From Methylopila sp. Yamaguchi (lineage in GTDB: Bacteria; Pseudomonadota; Alphaproteobacteria; Rhizobiales; Methylopilaceae): a stretch of DNA of 64,000 bases. The stretch is taken from the NCBI RefSeq assembly GCF_002897035.1, contig NZ_BAUX01000020.1:21776-85775 (forward strand), given 5' to 3'. The notes below the pieces were generated by a model. It ran no database searches, was not told the origin of the DNA, and was given only the letters and a program-made list of their open reading frames with translations. The position numbers and the translations under genes are program-made. Below are positions 8,856-15,614 of the stretch, piece after piece; the stretch's first letter is position 1, and each line of letters opens with the position of its first letter.

Positions 8856-8872
8856 AGCAATCCCCATGCCAA
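8856..8872 (-). promoter_or_regulatory. sigma-54 (RpoN) promoter of the Nit1C operon
   Basis: On the minus strand the sequence reads TTGGCATGGGGATTGCT. It has GG and GC separated by exactly 10 bases and matches the -24/-12 consensus TGGCACG-N4-TTGCW at all but one position. It points at nitB, whose ATG is 54 bp further on. Sigma-54 control through NtrC-type activators would tie the cluster to nitrogen limitation. No activator site has been identified with certainty. Confidence 0.72.
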
Positions 8873-8894
8873 TCGCTGTTTTAGGATTGCAGTC

Positions 8895-8920
8895 ATTGAA
8901 TGGCGCAATATGCATTCAAT
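8895..8920. promoter_or_regulatory. perfect inverted repeat ATTGAATG-N10-CATTCAAT, candidate operator
   Basis: The arms 8895-8902 and 8913-8920 are perfect inverse complements of 8 bp separated by 10 bp, i.e. about two helical turns between arm starts. The site lies just upstream of the -24 element of the Nit1C promoter and between it and the divergent MocR-type gene. Another copy of the half-site ATTGAATG is at 9019-9026. The natural candidate to bind is the adjacent regulator (9104-10480), though an NtrC-like activator is not excluded. Confidence 0.6.
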
Positions 8921-9103
8921 AATCCCGTCAATGCCGGGCTTTGTGCTTCATAAGTTGAATTCATCTTCTTGGGATTGCGCATGATGAGGGCGCCATGTGC
9001 GCATCTGCTGAGCAGAAAATTGAATGCATTGATCGGGTGCTGGACGCATGCTTCAATCCAGTCAATATTGCAGGCGACGCTCCTCTGAGAATTGCGACGG
9101 CCG

Positions 9104-10480
9104 ATGCCTTGGACCCCCGACCTGACGCTCAGCGACAAGCCCCGCTATCTCGCGATCGCAGACATGATCGCGGCCGACGTGAAGTCCGGCCGGCTGGCGG
9201 CGGGCGATCGCCTGCCGCCCCAGCGGACGCTCGCGAAGCGTCTCGAGATGGATTTCACCACCGTCGCGCGCGGCTATGCGGAGGCCCGCAAGCGCGGCTT
9301 GATCGACAGCCGCGTGGGGCAGGGCACCTTCGTGCTGGGCGCACCCAAGACCGCGGCGCTGCGCGCCTCCGCGCGGCTCTCCGCCGATCTCACCATGAAC
9401 CTGCCGCCCGAGCCGACCGAGCCTGAACTGATCGAGTTGATGCGGGGCGGGCTCGCGCAGGTCGGCCGGGATCTCGTGGGCCGGCTGCGCTACCAGGGTT
9501 TCGGGGGATCCCCGGCGGACAAGGACGCAGCCTCGGCCTGGCTCGGCCGCCGCGCGCTCGTGCCGTCGCAGGACCGGCTGTTCGTGACCCCTGGCGCGCA
9601 CGCCGCCCTGCTCGGCATTCTCGGAATCCTCGCCAAGCCCGGCGACGTGGTGCTGTGCGAGGCCGTGACCTATCCCGGCGTACGGGCAATCGCTGCGCAG
9701 CTCGGGATCCGGCTCGTCGGCCTGGCGATGGACGCGGACGGCGTGACGCCGGCGGCCCTCGACGACGCCTGCGAGCGGCTGGAGCCCAAGGCGCTCTATC
9801 TCAACCCTACGCTCCAGAACCCGACGACGCTGACGGTCTCGGAGGAGCGACGCGCGGCCCTCGCCGACGTCGCGAGGCTCCATGAGCTGCCGATCGTCGA
9901 GGACGACGCCTACGGCTTCATCCCGATACGCAAGATCTCTCCCTTCGCGGCGATCGCGCCGGACCTCACCTGGCACGTCGCCGGCCTCGCCAAATGCATC
10001 GGGGCGGGCTTGCGGGCGGCCTATGTGGTGGCGCCCAGCGCGAAAGCCTCCTGGCCCTTCGTGGCGGCGCTCCGGGCCGCGAACGTCATGGCCTCGCCCC
10101 TCACCGTCGCGCTCGCCACCGCCTGGATCGAGGACGGCACCGCCGACGCCATCCTGCGGTTCATCCGGGCCGAGACCGCGGCGCGCCAAAAGCTCGCGAC
10201 CGAGATCCTGCCGGCGGGCTCCTTCGCGGCGGACCCGCTGAGCTTCAATCTCTGGATCCCGCTGCCCGCGCCCTGGAACCGCTCGTCCTTCGTCGGCCAC
10301 CTGCGCGACACCGGCATCGGCGTGGTCGCGAGCGACGCCTTCGCTGCCGGCGGGCCTCCGAGCGAGGCGGTGCGCGTGTGCATCGGCGGCCCGTCGACCC
10401 GGGACGAAATCCGCCGCGCGCTGGAGTTCATCGGCCACGCCTTGGCCGAGCCGCCGGAACTCGCCTCGTCCTACATCTGA
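9104..10480 (+). CDS. MocR/PdxR-type transcriptional regulator (GntR HTH fused to aminotransferase fold)
   Basis: 458 residues. The N-terminus has a winged helix of the GntR family (KPRYLAIADMIAADV, RLPPQRTLAKRL, TTVARGYAEARKRGLI, VGQGTFV), a linker, then a fold-type I aminotransferase domain. The PLP lysine is retained in HVAGLAKCIGAGLRAAYVV and the PLP-pocket aspartate in IVEDDAYGF. Such proteins are PLP-dependent regulators that usually control a neighbouring operon. I chose the ATG at 9104; a TTG at 9092 would add four residues, and neither has a strong ribosome site. It is divergent from the Nit1C operon and shares its control region, so it probably senses an amino compound or aldehyde linked to that pathway. 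Confidence 0.88.
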   Translation: MPWTPDLTLSDKPRYLAIADMIAADVKSGRLAAGDRLPPQRTLAKRLEMDFTTVARGYAEARKRGLIDSRVGQGTFVLGAPKTAALRASARLSADLTMNLPPEPTEPELIELMRGGLAQVGRDLVGRLRYQGFGGSPADKDAASAWLGRRALVPSQDRLFVTPGAHAALLGILGILAKPGDVVLCEAVTYPGVRAIAAQLGIRLVGLAMDADGVTPAALDDACERLEPKALYLNPTLQNPTTLTVSEERRAALADVARLHELPIVEDDAYGFIPIRKISPFAAIAPDLTWHVAGLAKCIGAGLRAAYVVAPSAKASWPFVAALRAANVMASPLTVALATAWIEDGTADAILRFIRAETAARQKLATEILPAGSFAADPLSFNLWIPLPAPWNRSSFVGHLRDTGIGVVASDAFAAGGPPSEAVRVCIGGPSTRDEIRRALEFIGHALAEPPELASSYI

Positions 10481-10513
10481 CGCGCCGCCCCACAGAGGGT
10501 CGGGGACAGCGCC

Positions 10514-12256
10514 TCAACCGCGGACGTTATCCCGGGCGGCCGCCAGCGGAACGTAGTGATGCGGCTGGCGCATCGTCACGAGGTCTTTCCGGCGGATCGC
10601 GTTGGTGGGGTAGGGGGTCGCGAGGTTCGTGGTGTCGAGCGTCGAGACCGCGACGCCTTCGCCCTCGAACACGACGGATTCGGTGCGGGGGAAGGTGAAG
10701 GTCTCTGGTCCGAACACGCCGCTCTTGCCGGCGTAGCCGCGCTCCGGGTCGACCACGTTGGCGAAGGCGAAGACCACGTTGTTTTCGCCCGCGCGCGCCC
10801 GGAAATGGTGCCAATGCATGGGGTCCGCGCCGGTCGGGATGGGATAGCTCTGCCGCACCGTCGTGCCGGCGTGCCCGTAGGAGAACACGCCGCCCTGGGC
10901 GGCGGGGCAGGCGATCAGGTCGCAGCCTTTCAGCGCGAGCACCCGACCGGCTTCCGGGAACAGAGCGTCGTGACCGATCAAAAGCCCGACGCGCCCCAAC
11001 GGCAGGTCGAACACGCGCCAGCGATCGCCCGCCGTGGCCCAGGGCCGGTCATGGTCGCTGAGATGCGTCTTGCGGTAGCCGCCGGCGACCCCCTCGGGCC
11101 CGACCAGCGCCGCCGCGTTGTAGACGGCGTCGCCCTCGGCCTCCGCGAGGCCCGCCACGATGTGGACGCCGAGCTTGGCCGCGATCGCGTAGAGCCGCGT
11201 CACGGCGACCCCGGAGAGCGGCTCCGCTCGGCTCCCCGGGTTGTCGAGGCCGGTGAGCGACAGCTCGGGAAACACCACCAGGCTGGCGCCCCGCGCGGCC
11301 GCGTCCGCCGCGAGCTCCGCGATCCGGGCGAGATTGGCGTCGACGTCGCAGGTGGGCCTGAATTGCGCCGCCGCGACCTTGGAGACGCGACCCGTGGGAA
11401 GCGGCTGGTGGCCGTAGAGGCCGTGGAAGTCGAGGGGGTTCCAGCCGGACTGACCGGTTGCGAGCTCGGCGTAGAGCTCCGGGCGGCGCTGGGCGAAGGT
11501 CGGCTCGCCCAGCACGGTTCGCGCGCGGGCCCGGTCGGTGTCGATGTCCGCGTAGATCACGCCGTCGCCGCCGTCGATCACCGCCGCGATCGCCCCGTCT
11601 GGCTCGATCACGCAGCTCCCGCCGGAGAACTGCACCGTCCGCTCGAGGCCCCAGCGGTTGCTCTCGATGAGGTAGCAGGAGTTCTCAAACGCGCGGCTGA
11701 TCCAGTACGGCGCCGGCGTGCGCTCCGAAAGCCAGTTCGAGACGTGGCAGATGACGTCGGCGCCGTCGAGGGCGACGAGCCGCGCCGTCTCTACGAAGTG
11801 GATGTCCATGCAGATGAGCAGCGTGATGCGCCCGATCGGCGTCTCGAACACCTGATGGCCGAGATCGCCCGGCGCCGCCCATTTCGGCTCGGAGATGTAA
11901 GGGTGGCTCTTGCGGTGCTTGCCGACCAGGCCCTCGGGACCGATCAGCGCCGCCGAGTTGAAGTAGAGGTTGGTCGCCGGGTCCACCTCGGGCATCCCGA
12001 TGACGATGTAGGTCCCGGTCTCCTTGGCGAGCGCGGCGAAGCGATCGGTCGTCGGCCCGGGGATGGTTTCGACCTGGGAGGCGACCTCGTCCCTATCGAA
12101 CCAGCAGTATCCGGTCGTCCCCATCTCGGGCGTCACGATCAGCTTCGCGCCGTTGTCCGCCGCTTCGCGCGCGAGCGTGAGCAAACGCGCGATGTTGCGC
12201 TCCTTCTCGAACATCGTGGGTTCGAACTGGACCGCGGCTGCTTTGAAGATCGGCAC
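10514..12256 (-). CDS. tandem carbon-nitrogen hydrolase; second domain lacks the catalytic cysteine
   Basis: 580 residues made of two nitrilase-superfamily domains. Domain 1 (about 1-270) has the full triad Glu44 (TPEMGTTGY), Lys116 (KHRKSHPYI) and Cys149 (LLICMDIHF). Domain 2 (about 290-570) keeps Glu331 (FPELSLTG) and Lys396 (YRKTHLS), but the nucleophile position reads LLIGHDALFPE, i.e. Gly428 instead of Cys. One active and one non-hydrolytic domain therefore appear to be joined in one chain, perhaps as an internal heterodimer. The substrate is probably a small amide or nitrile, given the neighbours. It is convergent with the MocR-type gene and separated from the upstream porin gene by a terminator, so it needs its own promoter in 12257-12315. 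Confidence 0.85.
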   Translation of the reverse strand: MPIFKAAAVQFEPTMFEKERNIARLLTLAREAADNGAKLIVTPEMGTTGYCWFDRDEVASQVETIPGPTTDRFAALAKETGTYIVIGMPEVDPATNLYFNSAALIGPEGLVGKHRKSHPYISEPKWAAPGDLGHQVFETPIGRITLLICMDIHFVETARLVALDGADVICHVSNWLSERTPAPYWISRAFENSCYLIESNRWGLERTVQFSGGSCVIEPDGAIAAVIDGGDGVIYADIDTDRARARTVLGEPTFAQRRPELYAELATGQSGWNPLDFHGLYGHQPLPTGRVSKVAAAQFRPTCDVDANLARIAELAADAAARGASLVVFPELSLTGLDNPGSRAEPLSGVAVTRLYAIAAKLGVHIVAGLAEAEGDAVYNAAALVGPEGVAGGYRKTHLSDHDRPWATAGDRWRVFDLPLGRVGLLIGHDALFPEAGRVLALKGCDLIACPAAQGGVFSYGHAGTTVRQSYPIPTGADPMHWHHFRARAGENNVVFAFANVVDPERGYAGKSGVFGPETFTFPRTESVVFEGEGVAVSTLDTTNLATPYPTNAIRRKDLVTMRQPHHYVPLAAARDNVRG

Positions 12257-12315
12257 CGTTATCTCCGCCGGAGAACACGACGCCTCGTGACGCGGGCGCC
12301 GTTCAAACAGGAAAA

Positions 12316-12345
12316 GGCGTCGCGCCTGGTCAGGGGCGCGACGCC
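12316..12345 (-). terminator. rho-independent terminator after the porin gene
   Basis: A perfect 11-bp stem GGCGTCGCGCC / GGCGCGACGCC with an 8-base loop is followed on the minus strand by TTTTCCTGTTT. It lies 26 bp after the porin stop and before the tandem hydrolase, ending the porin transcript. Confidence 0.75.
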
Positions 12346-12371
12346 GCGGCTCAAAGCCGGAGCAGGGTCGG

Positions 12372-13187
12372 TTACTTCAGCTTGCTGAAGGACGTGTCGA
12401 ACGACAGGCTCGCCATGTAGCGGTCGCCGCACGAGTTGAACTGACCGATGAAGGTGGCGCACTCGCGACGCGACAGGTTGCTGTCGGTGTAGCGCAGGTC
12501 TAGCGTCATCGCCTTGTAGGTGAAGCCGATGCCGGCGTTCCAGAAGGTGTAGTCCGGAATGATCGGCGACTTGATCCAGAACTTGCCGACTTCGGCCGAG
12601 ACGTAGGCGCCGACGTCCGGGATCGGCATCAGCGACGACGGGATCGAGTACTTGGCGAACAGCGAGCTGTGGGTGCTGTCGTTGCCGATGTTCACGAAAT
12701 CGCTCGTCCAGTAGACGTTGGCGCCGACCGAGAAGTCGGCGGTCAGGGCGTACTTCGCGATGCCGTAGATCTTCCAGAAGTCGAGGGAGCGCGTGCCGTT
12801 GATCTGGCCGACGTAGTCGATGTAGAGGAAGCCGGCGTCGAGGGTCAGGGCGTCGAAGGTGTGACGCACGCCGCCGTAGTAGTCGAGCTCCGCCGTGGGG
12901 TCAGCGCCGCCGAAATTGACGTTCGACGCCCAGAAGCCGGCGTAGACCCAATCGAACGCCGAGACTTCGACATAGCCCTGCACAGCCGGATCGCCCTTGC
13001 TCTGGCTGACGCTGCGGAGGTTGTACTCGGTGGCGAACTTCACGCCGAACGAGACGTCGATCGGAGACATCGTCTCGACGACAAAGGCTTCGGGAGCGGC
13101 GAGATCCGCGGCCATGGCGGCGTCGCTCAGCGGCAGAGCCGCGGCGCCGACGAGCGCGGCGCAGGCGAGTTTCAAAGCGTAAGACAT
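12372..13187 (-). CDS. TorF-type outer-membrane porin
   Basis: 271 residues with a Sec signal peptide (LKLACAALVGAAALPLSDAAMAA, cleavage after about residue 27). Alternating amphipathic strands follow (DVSFGVKFATEYNLRSVSQS, LDYYGGVRHTFDALTLDAGFLYID, MTLDLRYTDSN), and the chain ends near LSFDTSF-x-K. The pattern fits the TIGR02001/TorF putative porin family. In Methylophilus a porin (FmdC) serves short-chain amide and urea uptake; a similar role here is inference from the position beside dimethylformamidase and Urt genes and from the shared operator 35 bp upstream. The short 5' gap (46 bp from operator core to ATG) implies a compact promoter. It is followed by its own terminator. Confidence 0.85.
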   Translation of the reverse strand: MSYALKLACAALVGAAALPLSDAAMAADLAAPEAFVVETMSPIDVSFGVKFATEYNLRSVSQSKGDPAVQGYVEVSAFDWVYAGFWASNVNFGGADPTAELDYYGGVRHTFDALTLDAGFLYIDYVGQINGTRSLDFWKIYGIAKYALTADFSVGANVYWTSDFVNIGNDSTHSSLFAKYSIPSSLMPIPDVGAYVSAEVGKFWIKSPIIPDYTFWNAGIGFTYKAMTLDLRYTDSNLSRRECATFIGQFNSCGDRYMASLSFDTSFSKLK

Positions 13188-13221
13188 TCCCGAAGGTCCC
13201 CGTCAGACAATTCTGATGAGC

Positions 13222-13242
13222 CATCTAAGCTTCATCTAGATG
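13222..13242 (-). promoter_or_regulatory. CTAG-centred operator upstream of the porin gene
   Basis: The + strand reads CATCTA-AGCTT-CATCTAGATG: a perfect 10-bp palindrome (13233-13242) with a second CATCTA 11 bp away, one helical turn. The palindrome lies 46 bp upstream of the porin ATG. The identical 10-mer occurs upstream of urtA, and near-identical copies upstream of dmfA1 and of the 121-aa gene at 24027-24392. Confidence 0.65.
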
Positions 13243-13437
13243 TCATCGCTAGGGCCGAAATGCTGCGGTGGCGAATAAGATAAGCAAGTGTTGCGCGAAT
13301 GCAGCACTTGGTTTCGCAGATTAAAGGATTAGAAAGGCATAGGATTGCGCGACGAGACGCCGCACGTTGCTGATGATGATCAGATTAAAACTATGCGAGG
13401 GCGCCGCAGCAAAAGGCAGTTCGGCTAGATGAAATGA

Positions 13438-13734
13438 TCAAACAAGCGGCAGCTCGCTGCGCTTGAACAGAAAGACGCTTGAGCCGGCGGTCGTGCTTGG
13501 GGCGGTCGGGACGTGCAGCTGTTCCGTCAGATACCGGAACACGATGCGCGCGGCCGCGGCCGATAGCGTCGGCTTCCAGAGCCAGATGTCGCGCTCCTGG
13601 TCCACTGCGTTCTCGTCGAACAGCGCCGCCGTCGCGTCCTCCGCGCAGCCAACGCGCCACTCGCTTGGATTTCCGCCGAATTCCTTGATGTAGCTGAGGA
13701 ATTCGAACTTGACCTGCTGGGGGCTGAACACCAT
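13438..13734 (-). CDS. hypothetical protein, last gene of the dmf operon
   Basis: 98 residues beginning MVFSPQQVKFEFLSYIKEFGGNPSEW and ending in a hydrophobic strand SSVFLFKRSELPLV. I do not recognise a family. Only 5 bp separate its start from the stop of the Sel1-repeat gene, so it is co-transcribed with dmfA1A2. No signal peptide, membrane segment or cysteine cluster is visible. It could be a small partner of the Rieske-like or Sel1 protein. Confidence 0.7.
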   Translation of the reverse strand: MVFSPQQVKFEFLSYIKEFGGNPSEWRVGCAEDATAALFDENAVDQERDIWLWKPTLSAAAARIVFRYLTEQLHVPTAPSTTAGSSVFLFKRSELPLV

Positions 13735-13739
13735 CGCCG

Positions 13740-14438
13740 TCAGCCTGGCATCGGGTTGAGGCGGGCGTGCCGGGAGGTCTCGGCCGTGCGCGAGCGCCAG
13801 CGCTCGACGCCGGCGGCGCCCTCGCGCTTCTCGTCGGCGGACATCTGGCTGGCGATCGCCTCCAGGGCGTTGAGGGCGGAGCCGACCCCGTGCTGGGCCG
13901 CAAGCGAAAGCCAGACATAGGCCTGCGCCCGGTTCTTCTCGACGCCGATACCGTTGGCGTACAGGAAGCCAAGACGCGCCTGCGACGGATAATGGCCGGC
14001 CTCAGCCGCCGCACGATACCAGCGCGCCGCCTCGGCGGGATCGAGCCCGACGCCCTCTCCCTTCGAGCAGAGGGTCGCGAGATTGTACTGCGCGAACACG
14101 TCGCCCTGTTCGGCGGCGCGCCGCAGCCAGGCGGCGCCGGCGGGGACGTCGGTCGCGACGCCCTGTCCCATCGCCAGCATGGCGCCGACGTTGGTCTGCG
14201 CCAGCGGATTGCCCGCCTCGGCGCCTTCGAGGTAGAGGGCGAAGGCTTTCGTCAGCGAGGCGGGCACGCCCTCGCCATGGGCGTATATTGCGCCCAGCCA
14301 CGTCTTGGCCTCCGCGTCGCCGGCCTCGGCGAGGCTCGAGAATTGCGCGAAGGCGTCCTTGAAGTCGCCGCGCTTGTAGGCCGACACTGCGGCGCCGATC
14401 ACCGTGGCGTCGTCGACCGGGATCTGAAGGGAAAGCAT
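13740..14438 (-). CDS. Sel1-repeat (TPR-like) protein
   Basis: 232 residues with a series of Sel1-like repeats from about residue 50 to 190. Examples are AKTWLGAIYAHGEGVPASLTK, AQTNVGAMLAMGQGV, AQYNLATLCSKGEGVGLD and SQARLGFLYANGIGVEKN, each with the A-x-LG-x-x-Y-x-x-G core. Such repeats are protein-protein scaffolds. The ATG at 14438 lies 4 bp beyond the stop of the Rieske-like gene and has GAGAGG upstream. The family gives no catalytic role; in this operon it may hold assembly or maturation partners of dimethylformamidase together (inference). No signal peptide. Confidence 0.82.
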   Translation of the reverse strand: MLSLQIPVDDATVIGAAVSAYKRGDFKDAFAQFSSLAEAGDAEAKTWLGAIYAHGEGVPASLTKAFALYLEGAEAGNPLAQTNVGAMLAMGQGVATDVPAGAAWLRRAAEQGDVFAQYNLATLCSKGEGVGLDPAEAARWYRAAAEAGHYPSQARLGFLYANGIGVEKNRAQAYVWLSLAAQHGVGSALNALEAIASQMSADEKREGAAGVERWRSRTAETSRHARLNPMPG

Positions 14439-14442
14439 CGGG

Positions 14443-15534
14443 TCAGCCTCTCGGGTTCTGGAACAAGGGCTGGGGAAGGTCGTCCCGCGGCGCCCGCGCC
14501 ACGCGCTCCGCGAGCGCGCGCTGCATCCAGACGCCGTGAGGTTCGGACTGGCGGGGGAGCGGTCCTCCGATGGTCTCGGGCCGGAACTGCGTGCCCCAGC
14601 GCGACAACGCGAGATGCTCCTCAGCGGCCTCGCCGGCGCGGCGGTCGATCTCGGCGCGCCAGAAGCCTGCGCTCGTCGCCGAGCCCTCGCCATAGACCGA
14701 GACCCGGCACAGCGTCTGTCCGATCGCGGTCGGCTGGAGGACGACGACGCAGGTTTCGTCAGCGGTGGCGAACAGCACGAGGTTCGGGAACAGCCAGGCC
14801 GCCCGCGCTTCGCGGCCATCGGCCAGGGTGGTCACGCCGAGGAGCCAGCGGTCGCCGTCGTCAAACAGCGGCTCCCCGCCGGCGAGATGCTGGCCGGCGA
14901 GCTTCCAGTTGGCGGGATGCTCGAGCCAGGCCTCCTCGGACCGGACGCTCTTGTGGTTGCCGAAGAAGTCGCCGAGTTGGTTCAGCGTGGTGAGGCTGGC
15001 TTCGGGCGAAGCGGGCGCGACGTCCAGGTTGACGAAGATCAGCGGCCCCCAGCTGCGGACGTGCGCGGTCAGCAGCCGCTCCGGACGTAAGCCGAGATAC
15101 TGGTGCATCTCCGGCGCGCCCTCGCCGAGGTCGCGCGCGGGGATCGCGGGCCGGTCGCGGCTGTAGCCGCAGGAGGTGAAGGAGCACTTGGTCTTGGCGC
15201 CGGTCTGGCATTGCAGCGGAACCATGCGGCAACCGCCATGCTGAGCCTTGTTGAAGCGCGCGGCGAGGCCGCCCTCCGTGCGCTGCACGTGGACGCCATG
15301 GGTCCCGATCGTGAAGGGCAGCAGGTCGCCGACGTGGGGGATCGCCTCATGCGCGCCGACGCAGATCCAGTCCCGCGTCCAGACCGCCTCGTCTTCGAGC
15401 AGTGTGAAGGGCAGCGACCGGAACGCCGCCGGCGGGAGCACGCGGGGCGCGTCGCCGAGGGCCTCCGCGTAGAAGGCGGAGGACGCCAGGTCGCGCCCCT
15501 CGTCGTGATAGCCGAGGTCGGGTCTGTGCGACAT
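14443..15534 (-). CDS. Rieske-oxygenase-like protein with degenerate metal sites
   Basis: 363 residues with the overall layout of ring-hydroxylating oxygenase alpha subunits: VWTRDWICVGAHEAIPHVGDLLPFTIG, then a Rieske-like region and a C-terminal domain with WGPLIFVNLD and NWKL. The Rieske ligands are broken. The Cys-x-His position reads A97-Q-H99 (FNKAQHGG) and the Cys-x2-His position reads C117-S-F-T120. Four other cysteines (102, 109, 117, 122) cluster there. The usual HxxxxH iron ligands after NWKL are absent (the sequence continues AGQHLAGGEPLFDDG). It is therefore unlikely to be a normal oxygenase. It lies in the dmfA1A2 operon, after a strong hairpin. The start at 15534 is preferred; MRDRT at 15549 is an alternative. 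Confidence 0.78.
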   Translation of the reverse strand: MSHRPDLGYHDEGRDLASSAFYAEALGDAPRVLPPAAFRSLPFTLLEDEAVWTRDWICVGAHEAIPHVGDLLPFTIGTHGVHVQRTEGGLAARFNKAQHGGCRMVPLQCQTGAKTKCSFTSCGYSRDRPAIPARDLGEGAPEMHQYLGLRPERLLTAHVRSWGPLIFVNLDVAPASPEASLTTLNQLGDFFGNHKSVRSEEAWLEHPANWKLAGQHLAGGEPLFDDGDRWLLGVTTLADGREARAAWLFPNLVLFATADETCVVVLQPTAIGQTLCRVSVYGEGSATSAGFWRAEIDRRAGEAAEEHLALSRWGTQFRPETIGGPLPRQSEPHGVWMQRALAERVARAPRDDLPQPLFQNPRG

Positions 15535-15563
15535 GGTCCGATCCCTCATCGATCGATGGAAGT

Positions 15564-15598
15564 GCCGGCGCCCGCAGGGGAAGAGTGCGGGCGCCGGC
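15564..15598 (-). other. strong intra-operon hairpin between dmfA2 and the Rieske-like gene
   Basis: A perfect 13-bp GC stem, GCCGGCGCCCGCA / TGCGGGCGCCGGC with a 9-base loop, lies 16 bp after the dmfA2 stop. No T-run follows on the minus strand. It is better explained as a 3' stability or processing element, or a leaky terminator, that keeps dmfA1A2 message higher than the downstream genes. Confidence 0.6.
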
Positions 15599-15614
15599 GG
15601 CTGACCCCGCGCGC

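Larger units (their letters stand above)
8803..9103. other. divergent control region of the Nit1C operon and the MocR-type regulator
   Basis: About 300 bp without genes, clearly more AT-rich than its surroundings. It holds the sigma-54 element (8856-8872), the perfect inverted repeat (8895-8920) and a further ATTGAATG copy at 9019-9026. The last is followed by GCATTGATC and, 30 bp on, the imperfect inverse CATGCTTCAAT (9047-9057). Repeated ATTGAATG units on both sides of the gap fit a dimeric regulator controlling both directions. Confidence 0.6.

Noticed and set aside
10556..12388. 610-codon open frame on the plus strand
   Set aside because: It is antisense to the tandem hydrolase, which has clear catalytic motifs; composition (Arg/His/Asp/Gly-rich) is typical of GC-rich shadow frames.
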